A stretch of 64,000 nt of DNA from NCBI GenBank assembly GCA_016218045.1, contig JACRFB010000001.1:248001-312000 (forward strand), read 5' to 3'. Shown here in pieces: positions 26,550 to 35,558 of the stretch. The DNA is from Ignavibacteriota bacterium (GTDB lineage: Bacteria; Bacteroidota; Ignavibacteria; SZUA-365). Made by a program: the position numbers and the translations under genes. The notes beneath the pieces are model-generated. The model saw only the letters and a program-made list of their open reading frames with translations, searched no databases and was not told the origin of the DNA. The first letter of the stretch is position 1, and the number at the start of each line of letters is the position of its first letter.

Positions 26550-28052
26550 ATGAGAACACACGCGCTTCTCACTGGAAGCCAGGCCGTGGCACGCGGCGCA
26601 TATGAAGCAGGCGCAGCATATGCCATTGGGTTTCCCGGCTCCCCTATCAGTGATATCCTCCAGGCGGCTGACGACTTGGCGCCTCTTCGCGTACAACGCG
26701 CGCCCAACGAAAAAGTCGGGCTCGAAGTTGCTTTGGGAATAGCACAAGGTGGGAGCCGTGCACTTGCAGTCCTGAAGCACATCGGACTGAACATCGCCGC
26801 CGATCCCATCATTTCCTCCGCCTATAGCGGTGTGAATGCCGGCATGGTCATCGCAGCAGTGGATGATCCCGGGATGCTGTCCTCGATCAACGAACAGGAT
26901 ACGCGGCATTTCGCCCGTGCAGCCAAAATCCCGATGCTCGCACCATCGGAAGCGCAGGAGATTTCAGAATTTATTACGCTGGCATTTTCTCTCAGTGAAA
27001 AACACGACCTTCCCGTACTCGTGCGACTCACGACACGCCTCAGCAATACGCGTGGTATCTGCTCGCTGCAAGAGGCGCTCGGCGGCAGCGCGAAACAACG
27101 CGGTTTGAAGGCGCCACGAAGCGCGCGTGAGGGTATGAACAGACATGAGCATATCGAGAAGCAGCTCTCTGTCATCGAATCGTGGGCGAATCAGGCTTTT
27201 GATTTGAACTCAATTGACGTCGGTTCACCGGATGTGGGTATCATCACAAGCGGAATCTCGTATGTGTACGCGAAAGAAGTGCTGCCCGATGCATCCTTTC
27301 TCAAGCTGGGAATGATTCATCCGCTTCCACACAAGCTCATTTCTTACTTCGCCAGTCTCGTGAAGCGGCTCTATGTGATCGAAGAATTGGATCCCTTTCT
27401 CGAGGAGCAGATACGCGCAATGGGCATCGGCGTAATCGGGAAAGAGGTGTTTCCCCGGACGGGCGAACTGACCCCGGATGTCGTAGCCCGTGGACTTTCA
27501 GCGGAAGGTGCTGTCGCTCACGGGCTCACATCCGAACCTGTGCAGCTCCCTACACGTCAATCGACCTTGTGCCTCGGCTGCGCCCATCGCGGTCTTATGA
27601 ACGTATTCCAGCGGATGAAGCTTGAAGTTGTGGGAGACATCGGGTGTTTTAATCCTGGAGAGTTGCCTCCCGCCGATCCACAGGAGATGGACGCATGTTT
27701 TTGCATCGGCGCCAGCATGAGCGTCGCCTTCGGAATGTCATTAGCGCAAGGGGTATCCATTGCACAACGTACTGTCGCGGTCGTTTCTGGATCCACCTTC
27801 ATGCACTCAGGCCTACCCGCCTTAGCGAATATCGTGCAGAACCGGGGGACGGCGACGGTGTGTATCCTCGCAACACCAAGCAATGAAGCGGCAGCTTCCG
27901 TCGCTCCGGAGGTGGATTACCGCAAACTCTGCGAAGGAGTCGGTGTAAAGCGGATCCGGACTGTTCTTCCCGACGACGAACCGTCAATCGAGCAGGCCCT
28001 CCGCGAGGAGCTGACAGCCGAGGGCGTCTCGGTTATCATAAGCCAGATCTAA
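26550..28052 (+). CDS. Divergent IorA-like 2-oxoacid:ferredoxin oxidoreductase alpha subunit
   Basis: The ATG at 26550 (AGGA upstream) gives 500 residues. The N-terminal pyrimidine-binding domain matches IorA: LLTGSQAVARGAYEAG, GFPGSPISD, APNEKVGLEVALGIAQGG and DDPGMLSSINEQDTRHFARA. The C-terminal half has CLGCAHRG (about residue 340) and GDIGCFNPGEL. The thiamine diphosphate region is abnormal: the expected GDSTFFH reads SGSTFMH (Gly at about 414 replaces the metal-binding Asp), and the usual LDN after the next strand is LAT (about 440-442). The two [4Fe-4S] ferredoxin motifs at the normal IorA C-terminus are absent; the chain ends at GVSVIISQI. The reaction and cofactor are therefore uncertain. 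Confidence 0.8.
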   Translation: MRTHALLTGSQAVARGAYEAGAAYAIGFPGSPISDILQAADDLAPLRVQRAPNEKVGLEVALGIAQGGSRALAVLKHIGLNIAADPIISSAYSGVNAGMVIAAVDDPGMLSSINEQDTRHFARAAKIPMLAPSEAQEISEFITLAFSLSEKHDLPVLVRLTTRLSNTRGICSLQEALGGSAKQRGLKAPRSAREGMNRHEHIEKQLSVIESWANQAFDLNSIDVGSPDVGIITSGISYVYAKEVLPDASFLKLGMIHPLPHKLISYFASLVKRLYVIEELDPFLEEQIRAMGIGVIGKEVFPRTGELTPDVVARGLSAEGAVAHGLTSEPVQLPTRQSTLCLGCAHRGLMNVFQRMKLEVVGDIGCFNPGELPPADPQEMDACFCIGASMSVAFGMSLAQGVSIAQRTVAVVSGSTFMHSGLPALANIVQNRGTATVCILATPSNEAAASVAPEVDYRKLCEGVGVKRIRTVLPDDEPSIEQALREELTAEGVSVIISQI

Positions 28053-28097
28053 AATAACGCGCCTACACAGTTCCCAACATTCATCGCACAACCGACA

Positions 28098-29663
28098 ATG
28101 AATACAGTCAACGTAATCCTCTGCGGTGTCGGAGGACAGGGCGTCCTCGACGCCGGCGAATTGTTGAGTCTCGCCGCAATGCATGCTGGGTACGATGTAA
28201 AAATGAGCACGCTGCAATACTCAGAAAACCATGGAGAAAGCGTCTCGTGTCATATTCGGTGGGGTGAGAAAATTTACTCTCCAACCATCCGACAGGGTGA
28301 AGCAGATTTTATTCTGTCACTCGAACGCATGGAAACGCTTCGGCATCTTCCGATGGGGAAGAGCGGCGTGGCAGTCATTGTCAATGATGAGAAAATCGGA
28401 ATGCCTGCAGGCATCACCGAATCGGTCCCGTACCCCGAAAACATCGAAGACTTGGTTGCCAGTGTCCACGGCTCATTCCATATGCTGCCTGTTCGAGACA
28501 TCGCGGGTGAAGGAAAGGGTCTTGACGCGACGGTACTGCTAGGCGCATTTGCCGCATTCAATCAATGTACTCCCGAAGCCTGGATGCGCGCCATCGATGA
28601 ATGGGGGGGAACCGATGCGCCGCTGCACCACGAGGCATTTGGTCGTGGCCAATCGTTCGCGGCTGAACCTCTGCGTATCGAAGTGCACGAACGGTTCGAA
28701 TTGCCCGAGGGCCCCACAACCAAGGGCATCAGGAGTTTTGACGAGATGCTCGACCGTGTGCGCACACTTCCGAAGCGCCGCGTTTCGATAGCCGGGGCAG
28801 AGAATAAAGCAGCGTTCCATGCAGGGATCGAATGTGTGGATCTCGGATTGGGCACACCCGTATTTGTCGGTAATCCCGACATCATTCGCAAGACCGCTGC
28901 GGATAATTATCCCGAATTTCCGATCCAGAATTACGAAATAGTCGAAGCGGTCGACGAGACCGCCACCGCGGAACGTGCAGTCGCGATCGTAAGGAACGGC
29001 GAGGCCGACATTCTCCTCAAGGGCGGAGTAAATACACCAACGCTGATGCGCGCTGTGCTGAACGGAAAGACCGGACTTCGCGCGGGAAGTCTGCTCAGTG
29101 ATACTTTCGTGTTCGAATATCCGGACGAGGACGGAATTCGTCTGGTCATGATCACCGATGGTGGGGTGACATTACAGCCGACCATACAGCAAAAGGTCGA
29201 GATCCTCCGTAACGCCGTCGTTGTTGCACATGCTCTAGGGAATGAGATGCCCCGCGTGGCGATTCTTGCAGCATCCGAGACCATCAATCCCAATGTCGCC
29301 GCGACGATGGATGCAGCCGTCATTCAAAAAATGAATCGGACAGGACAGATCCCAGGCTGCATTGTGGAAGGACCCATCGCACTCGATGTTGCAGTGAGCC
29401 GCAAAGCCGCCGCGATTAAAGGAACCGATTCACCTGTCGCTGGCCAGGCCGACATTCTCGTTGCCGCAAACATCGATACGGCAAACGCTCTCGCGAAAAG
29501 CACAACCTATTTTGCCGGTTATCGCCTGTCGCACGTGATTGTCGGTGGAACGGCTCCGATTCTTATTGCTTCGCGATCCGATACATCCGATGCAAAACTC
29601 CTGTCCGTGGCGCTCGGGAGTCTGATGGCAAAGTACTTCGAGGAACAACGCGGGAGCCGTTAA
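28098..29663 (+). CDS. Fusion of IorB-like oxidoreductase subunit with phosphate butyryltransferase
   Basis: One uninterrupted 521-codon frame holding two enzymes. Residues 1-195 are the gamma-type domain of 2-oxoacid oxidoreductases (IorB): ILCGVGGQGVLDAGELLSLA, YDVKMSTLQYSENHGES and KIYSPTIRQGEADFILSLE. The usual GMAQRGG is YSENHGES. After a short linker, residues 211-521 form a complete phosphotransacylase of the phosphate butyryltransferase type: AGAENKAAFHAGIECVDLG, ILLKGGVNTPTLMRAVLNG, MITDGGVTLQPT and GPIALDVAVSRKAA, ending with PILIASRSDT. The fusion would place acyl-CoA formation beside its conversion to acyl-phosphate, feeding the butyrate kinase encoded two genes upstream. The reading frame is clean, with no sign of frameshift or assembly break. 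Confidence 0.88.
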   Translation: MNTVNVILCGVGGQGVLDAGELLSLAAMHAGYDVKMSTLQYSENHGESVSCHIRWGEKIYSPTIRQGEADFILSLERMETLRHLPMGKSGVAVIVNDEKIGMPAGITESVPYPENIEDLVASVHGSFHMLPVRDIAGEGKGLDATVLLGAFAAFNQCTPEAWMRAIDEWGGTDAPLHHEAFGRGQSFAAEPLRIEVHERFELPEGPTTKGIRSFDEMLDRVRTLPKRRVSIAGAENKAAFHAGIECVDLGLGTPVFVGNPDIIRKTAADNYPEFPIQNYEIVEAVDETATAERAVAIVRNGEADILLKGGVNTPTLMRAVLNGKTGLRAGSLLSDTFVFEYPDEDGIRLVMITDGGVTLQPTIQQKVEILRNAVVVAHALGNEMPRVAILAASETINPNVAATMDAAVIQKMNRTGQIPGCIVEGPIALDVAVSRKAAAIKGTDSPVAGQADILVAANIDTANALAKSTTYFAGYRLSHVIVGGTAPILIASRSDTSDAKLLSVALGSLMAKYFEEQRGSR

Positions 29664-29693
29664 ACGACTCCATCTGGAACCGTAACTGATACC

Positions 29694-30401
29694 GTGCACC
29701 GGGACCCCACCACCCTCACGACCCTGCTCTCACAGCGCTTCCCTCTTCGCCAGTTCGAGCTTCACCTGGCGGGGCACACCTTAAGCCTGACCACGGCGCA
29801 GAGCATGGACGAACTTATCGACCGTATCACCGAAGACGAATTTCGTAGAGATGAAAGACTCCCTTACTGGGCGGAACTCTGGCACTCTTCGATAGCTCTC
29901 GCCGAGTACATCGCAGAACATCCCGAGCTGACTGCGCAACGTAACGTTTTGGAAATCGGCTGTGGTCTAGGCCTGCCAGGCATTATCGCATCCCGGACCG
30001 GAGCTACCGTGACATTTTCCGATTACGACAACGATGCACTTCTGGCTTCGGAATTGAATCATGCCTGCAACGCGTCAGGAAGTGAGGCGGATTTTATCCT
30101 TCTGGATTACCGCTCGGCGCCGTCGCGGCGCTGGGAAGTTGTGCTTGCATCGGACATTGTGTACGAAAGACGCATGATCGAACCGGCATTGAATTTCCTT
30201 CGTGCGGCGGTATCAGAACAGGGATGTTTTATTATTGCCGAACCAAATCGACGAATCGCAGAACCCTTCATTGAGGGGCTTCGAGCTGTTGGATTCCATG
30301 TGGAGCACTCGCAACGACGGGCCGTTTTCTACGATCGTCCGGTGGATGTGGGCCTTTACGTTGGCCGTACGCTCAAGCAGGATTCCGTCACGAATCCATG
30401 A
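29694..30401 (+). CDS. Class I SAM-dependent methyltransferase (NNMT/METTL-like)
   Basis: A 235-residue Rossmann-fold methyltransferase similar to the lysine/nicotinamide N-methyltransferase group (PF10294). The N-terminal PYWAELWHSSIALAEYI precedes motif I VLEIGCGLGLPG. The acidic end of strand beta2 is FSDYDNDAL, and ASDIVYERRMIEPAL corresponds to the active-site region of that group (DxxY-like). The start is a GTG at 29694 without a clear ribosome site; an ATG at about 29805 is an alternative. It lies 30 bases after the IorB-Ptb fusion and may be co-transcribed, but no functional link is apparent. The substrate could be a protein or a small molecule. Confidence 0.78.
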   Translation: MHRDPTTLTTLLSQRFPLRQFELHLAGHTLSLTTAQSMDELIDRITEDEFRRDERLPYWAELWHSSIALAEYIAEHPELTAQRNVLEIGCGLGLPGIIASRTGATVTFSDYDNDALLASELNHACNASGSEADFILLDYRSAPSRRWEVVLASDIVYERRMIEPALNFLRAAVSEQGCFIIAEPNRRIAEPFIEGLRAVGFHVEHSQRRAVFYDRPVDVGLYVGRTLKQDSVTNP

Positions 30402-30634
30402 TTGATTGCAGCCGGGTTACTGGAAAGGTGAGTCGTGCCGGGATTCGCCGTAAGTCGCTGTTGAGCATGAGAAACGAATGTCTCTTGAAACACTGAGAGA
30501 CGTAATAACTGCACAAGCCGTCGAGGGCACGACGAAGTGATGGTTAAAAAGATGCAAACCTGCGGATTGTGTAGGTCATACAAGTGCGTTGACACAGGGG
30601 GATACTGATGGAACGCCCGAGTGGTTGAAAAAGT

Positions 30635-32803
30635 TCAGCGTGCGGTCGAGGTGCTTAACTGTGTGAGCAAGTCAACGATTTGCGTCCGGAGCTGGTCTGA
30701 AGGCGACAATCGGAGCGCCTCTTCGAGGAGTGTTTTTCCGCGTGGATCACGAAGCACGAGATACCCATATCCCATTAAGAACCGCAGTTCCGAGTCCTTG
30801 GGGTACTCTGTACATGCATGCCTGTATTCCGACTCCGCCTCTGACACACGACCGAGCATCAACAGTGCATTGCAGCGCAGAGCGGCGAGCTTCCCTGTGC
30901 CAAATCCCGAACGGGCAGCGATTCCTATTTCCCTCTCCGCACGATCGTAATCCTCCGCTGAAAATGCATCCATTCCTCGGACGATGCTCGCAGCCGCCCG
31001 CAAGTTATAACGGTGCTCAATGCGTGACACTACGTCCATCAGTGCAGGGTGAGCCTGCTGAAAATACGACTGGTAGACTACCGCAGCGGCCAACGAATCG
31101 ATACCCTGCATCGTGATAGCATAATCGCGGCTGATTCCACGCCGTCGCAACCTCTCAGCGTCCGAGGACAGGTGTTGAAGCATCCATCGTGCGTGCGGAG
31201 TGAACACCAACGGATTTTTCGATGTCTCAACCATCACAGTCGAGAGAAACAGTCGGTAGTGTTCAGCGTATCCAAGCCGCTCTATCATGCGCTTCTCGAT
31301 TCGCAATTCGTTCTGATAATCTCCGATGTGCAGATAGTGTTTTCGTAGAGTTTCAAACCCGCTCAGTGCGTAATCGGCATACATGCTCTCGGAATCCAAT
31401 TCCACAATGTCCTCGAATCGCCGGGTTGATGATTCCGTCGACACGTTTCCCACAATCCAAGGAAAGACAGCTATCATGGAAAGGAGGGCCAGGGCGTTGA
31501 CCGGACCACGCCTGTCAGGGTAGTCATGTACTACAAGGTGAAAGGCAAGGAACGAAAGGAACACGCCAAGAGGCGCTGCCAAATCCCAATCCCTTGCCCA
31601 TCCAAACCCTGCATTTGCGAATACAAGAAACATGCTGTAAAAAAAGAATGCCAGTCCCAGGAATTGTACCGCGGGAGAGCCCTCCCCCTCCGTTTTCCGC
31701 AACCAGATACGTCGAAGCAGGAGATAGAACAAGGACGCAGGTGCCATCAAAAGTGGAAGTTGGAAAAGATCCGACAAATGGGCAAGAGACAACAGCGTGT
31801 AGCTCTGGTCACCCGCACCAGATGTCATTGTTATCGCCGGGATCACAATCCGTCCATCCTGCTTCCACAGTCCCGAAATCCAGTACACGGAAATTCCGAG
31901 CACTAGAATTGCCGCACAACCCAATATCAGAGTTTTGGACAAAATCCGTCTGGGAGGCCCGCTACGCGACGAATGGAGGAGGAGATACAGCAACGAGGGC
32001 AGAAGGGCGATCGTCGAATAGTGAGCCCCGCAGGCGGCAATACATGCCAAGACGGCCGGCCACACTGATCCGCCATCCAACGCGCGGAGAGCAAGGAGGA
32101 GATAGATGAGCGTGCAGACATACACCGGTGTGTAAAATTCGACATACCCGAAAAAAAATAAGGTGCCCGCATTCCCAAGTACGATCATCAGGAGCGGCAA
32201 CCGGCGCTCCTTTGACGGAATCCACCACAGAGCCAATATAGCAGCTATCGCCAGCACGACAGACAGGATATGGAAGGGAAAGGTGCTGGTTTCCGGCATC
32301 GACAAGCCTACTGTGTGCAGGATCCAGGGTGTAGACCGCGCGATGAACACGATGGCAGTCCCTGCAATTGGAGCTGATCGGATATTGTTCAGAATCTCGC
32401 TTGTATATGATTCCTGCTGGCCGAGCTTGTACACCTCGGGAACTATGTTATTCCCATCGCCGTAGAAGAAGGTCTTCATAGGAAACAGCACTATACCAAG
32501 AAGCAAAACTCCTGCTATGATCCAAAAAACGGTGCTTTCGCTGCGGCCACGACCATCTATCGTGCCGTGCAACCGTTTGTACACTGCTGGATGGAAAAGG
32601 AGCAGCATTGGAGCGGTGAGAAACAGCGCGCTAAACCAATCCATCGCAGCCAGGATGTTAATGCCCCAAAGACGAGTCTGTGCGAGAAGCAGCCCGGCGA
32701 TACGCGTCGACATCACGAGTAGTATGAGAATCACGATGACGATCGGGATGGCGGGTCGTTCGACTGAAAACGGAGGTGCTTGTCTTTTCATGTGATGTCT
32801 CAT
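30635..32803 (-). CDS. Polytopic membrane protein with C-terminal TPR-like region
   Basis: About 722 residues from the ATG at 32803; starts at 32791 or 32866 are possible and none has a convincing ribosome site. Residues 20-480 contain roughly twelve hydrophobic helices. The first large loop carries FYGDGNN, an acidic motif in the position used by GT-C glycosyltransferases. The soluble C-terminal 240 residues are helical, with TPR-like units (AALRCNALLMLGRVSEAES, then FLMGYGYLVLRDPRG). It could be a lipid-linked-sugar glycosyltransferase or another envelope protein; I do not recognise a named family. It is divergent from the DUF5686 gene, and about 230 bases without a gene lie beyond its 3' end. 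Confidence 0.65.
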   Translation of the reverse strand: MRHHMKRQAPPFSVERPAIPIVIVILILLVMSTRIAGLLLAQTRLWGINILAAMDWFSALFLTAPMLLLFHPAVYKRLHGTIDGRGRSESTVFWIIAGVLLLGIVLFPMKTFFYGDGNNIVPEVYKLGQQESYTSEILNNIRSAPIAGTAIVFIARSTPWILHTVGLSMPETSTFPFHILSVVLAIAAILALWWIPSKERRLPLLMIVLGNAGTLFFFGYVEFYTPVYVCTLIYLLLALRALDGGSVWPAVLACIAACGAHYSTIALLPSLLYLLLHSSRSGPPRRILSKTLILGCAAILVLGISVYWISGLWKQDGRIVIPAITMTSGAGDQSYTLLSLAHLSDLFQLPLLMAPASLFYLLLRRIWLRKTEGEGSPAVQFLGLAFFFYSMFLVFANAGFGWARDWDLAAPLGVFLSFLAFHLVVHDYPDRRGPVNALALLSMIAVFPWIVGNVSTESSTRRFEDIVELDSESMYADYALSGFETLRKHYLHIGDYQNELRIEKRMIERLGYAEHYRLFLSTVMVETSKNPLVFTPHARWMLQHLSSDAERLRRRGISRDYAITMQGIDSLAAAVVYQSYFQQAHPALMDVVSRIEHRYNLRAAASIVRGMDAFSAEDYDRAEREIGIAARSGFGTGKLAALRCNALLMLGRVSEAESEYRHACTEYPKDSELRFLMGYGYLVLRDPRGKTLLEEALRLSPSDQLRTQIVDLLTQLSTSTAR

Positions 32804-32979
32804 CGATGATCGAGGAAAACTCCCCGCAATTTGGAAAAAAAACCAGTAGGCAAATAATTTCAGCAAGAGTACAATGCCTTCGACGGATTTTGTATCATTA
32901 CGAAACCGCCCGTATGGTTATTCGTAGACGTCGTTCTTTCTCGAATGAGTTGAACCACCTTCACCTACAGTTATATCTG

Positions 32980-35397
32980 ATGCGCCTTCTCGCCTTCGTG
33001 TTACTCTTCTCCTCTGCAGCCCTTGCGCAAACCACTGTGACTGGCGTCGTGCTCGAAAGGGGAAGCGGTCAGCCCCTGCAATTCGCCTCAGTACGTGTCG
33101 AAGGCGAGGCCACGGGAAGTACTACTGACCGCAAGGGACGGTTTACCCTCCATCTCGATAAGGGCAGACACGTCATTATCGCGAGCTATATCGGGTACAC
33201 GAGTGAAAGGAAAGTGGTCGAGAGTCTTGGATCGCCATTGGAACTGACATTTCATCTCCTCGAGAGTCGGATCGAGATGCCCGAATTTGTCGTCACCCCA
33301 GGCGACAATCCCGCGCTCGCAATTATCAAACAAGCCATTGAAAGCAAGGAACGTCGCAAGGAGCGCCTGCTAAATTATCGTCTCACATCCCACTCAAAAC
33401 TTGTTGTCATGATAGATAAACTCGACGGCGGAATTGTGGATGTGGGTGCGGGCAACGCTCGCATGGCTCAATTCTCCGACAGTGGAGCGACAGCTATTCT
33501 AGAAACTCAAACTGATGCGTTCTGGGCCCGCCCAGACCGCTACAAAGAAATCATCAAGGCACGCAAGCAGACGGCAACCATTCCATCCCGTTCGAATATT
33601 CTGATAAGCTCGTTCTTCATCATTGATTTTTCAAGCGATCTGCTGCAACTCAGCGACAGAGCCAAGGTTGTCGGACCGATATCCAACGCAGGGCTTCGCA
33701 ACTATGATTATACACTCACAGGCACGACACTTCTGGACGGTGCACGCCTGCATGTGATCACCATAAAACCTCTGAACGAGAACGATCCGCTACTTGAAGG
33801 AACACTGTATATCGCAGATGGTAGCTTTGCTCTCGCCATGGTTGATGTGCGATTGAACCAGGCGGCAAAACCCACCTTCTTCAAAGATTTGCGTTTCCGC
33901 CAGAATTTCCGCCTGTTTGAAAACTCGTTCTGGATGCCGACCGATGTCGTGGTGGATGCATCCGTGGAAATTTCGATGATTGTCAACCTGAAGATGAGAA
34001 TCGACGGATTTTCTGTATTGCAGGATTACGTGATCAACGACGACAGCACAGAGACCGTTTTCGACCGAACTCGAATCAAGGTCCTGAAAGAAGCGGATGA
34101 ACGGGATTCTCTGTATTGGTCCATGAATCAAAAGCTCATCAATTCGGACCAAGAGTTGGATGCCTACAGGCGCGCGGATAGCATGAAAGCTATATTCGAC
34201 GAGACGCGGAACGATTTCGCGCTCACGGATGCCATCTTTGGGAAGTCACTCGTATATGACAGAACCCGCGTGACTCTGCCTGGACTTCTCGGTCTCTATC
34301 ACTTCAATCGAGTCGAGGGTCATGCTCTTGCATTCAGCACGTCCGTCGTTCGTCCCATCACGACACTCGAGCGAATTCGGGCTGGCTTCGGATACGGCTT
34401 CCAAGATTCGAAACTAAAGTGGGATGCAGAATTTGCTGTCGAGCCTGCCGACCGTCTCACTCTCCGGGTTGGAGGATTCGACCGTCTTGCGCCAATAGAC
34501 GAGGGCACGAGCATGCTCTCAGAGTTTAATACCACTGTTTCGAATCTCTTTACGAAATACGATGACAAGGATTATTTCCGAACGATGGGTGTGAGCGGCT
34601 CAATCAGCACCGATCCGCTCCTGCTTCTCCCTCTTACCGTGACTGTTATCCATCAGAAGTACTTTAGTGTCCCGAAGAGTACTGAATGGAGTATCGCGCG
34701 CAGATCCTGGAACTACCGGCCCAATCCACCAGTGAACGACGGAACCATCACTTCGTTCGGCGCGGCCATCAGTTTCGACGACAGGCTTCTCTTCGACAAT
34801 GCCGGTGAGATTCGCCGCTTTGGAATGCGTCGGCATGTGCCCACGCTGAGATACGAATACAGCGTAATGGATCTCAGCGGCACGGCGTCTTCATTTTGGT
34901 TTCTGTCCTTTTCGTTAAACGGTTCATTCGACCTCGACCGTTTTGGTGCACTAAGCTATCGGCTTTCGGCCGCCACAAGCTCTGGTGGCGTCCCAACCCA
35001 GAGGATTCTGTCACTCACAGGCAGCGTGCCCTATTTGGCTGATTCGTGGAGATTCCGAACACTGCAGCCACGTGAATTCGGCGGGGATAGGCGCCTGACA
35101 TTATTTCTCGAGAACGATTTCGGTGATCAGATCTTCCGTTGGCTGCACATCCCACTTCTAGAGAGCAGCGGTTTTGGTTTGCGTGTTTTCGCCTCCGCGG
35201 GCTGGACGGACTTGCGTTCGGAGTCGCGGATGTATCAAACAGTGCCTGTTTTACAAAGCACCGTCCCAATGTACGAGGCAGGATTCTCTGTCGACCGAAT
35301 CCTACTTGTGTTCCGGGTTGATTTTGGGTGGCGACTCTCCCATTTCCATCAAGGACGCAATTTTTTCGTCGGTATCTCGACACCCCTGTCATTTTGA
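32980..35397 (+). CDS. Outer-membrane protein: carboxypeptidase-regulatory domain plus DUF5686
   Basis: The ATG at 32980 yields 805 residues with a signal peptide (MRLLAFVLLFSSAALAQ). The upstream open frame to 32776 overlaps the divergent gene and is discarded. Residues 18-105 are a CarboxypepD_reg-like beta domain (TGVVLERGSGQPLQFASV ... DRKGRFTLHL ... ASYIGYTSE). The rest matches the DUF5686 family of Bacteroidota, with periplasmic strands followed by a beta-barrel ending in GRNFFVGISTPLSF with a C-terminal phenylalanine. No TonB plug domain is seen. The role is unknown; family members sit in the outer membrane. Confidence 0.82.
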   Translation: MRLLAFVLLFSSAALAQTTVTGVVLERGSGQPLQFASVRVEGEATGSTTDRKGRFTLHLDKGRHVIIASYIGYTSERKVVESLGSPLELTFHLLESRIEMPEFVVTPGDNPALAIIKQAIESKERRKERLLNYRLTSHSKLVVMIDKLDGGIVDVGAGNARMAQFSDSGATAILETQTDAFWARPDRYKEIIKARKQTATIPSRSNILISSFFIIDFSSDLLQLSDRAKVVGPISNAGLRNYDYTLTGTTLLDGARLHVITIKPLNENDPLLEGTLYIADGSFALAMVDVRLNQAAKPTFFKDLRFRQNFRLFENSFWMPTDVVVDASVEISMIVNLKMRIDGFSVLQDYVINDDSTETVFDRTRIKVLKEADERDSLYWSMNQKLINSDQELDAYRRADSMKAIFDETRNDFALTDAIFGKSLVYDRTRVTLPGLLGLYHFNRVEGHALAFSTSVVRPITTLERIRAGFGYGFQDSKLKWDAEFAVEPADRLTLRVGGFDRLAPIDEGTSMLSEFNTTVSNLFTKYDDKDYFRTMGVSGSISTDPLLLLPLTVTVIHQKYFSVPKSTEWSIARRSWNYRPNPPVNDGTITSFGAAISFDDRLLFDNAGEIRRFGMRRHVPTLRYEYSVMDLSGTASSFWFLSFSLNGSFDLDRFGALSYRLSAATSSGGVPTQRILSLTGSVPYLADSWRFRTLQPREFGGDRRLTLFLENDFGDQIFRWLHIPLLESSGFGLRVFASAGWTDLRSESRMYQTVPVLQSTVPMYEAGFSVDRILLVFRVDFGWRLSHFHQGRNFFVGISTPLSF

Positions 35398-35558
35398 CAC
35401 CTTCATTGCGTCAAACTGTCGACAGTATGCGCGCATCGGGAAGTGAAGACGCGTGTTTTTGTTAGGAAGCTCCTTTGGATATTTCGGAAGAAGAGCCGCT
35501 GAACTGATCGCCTCGGAGAATCATACGACGGTCCGAAGGCGTGACAGACATAGCGCCA

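Noticed and set aside
30609-30700. tRNA-Ser-like text (GGAACGCCCGAGTGGTTGAA)
   Set aside because: The 5' half resembles a tRNA D-arm, but no anticodon stem, variable arm or TTCGA arm can be completed, and most of it overlaps the 3' end of a clear coding sequence.
32776-32979. N-terminal extension of the DUF5686 protein
   Set aside because: It overlaps the divergent membrane-protein gene and would bury the signal peptide that begins at 32980.
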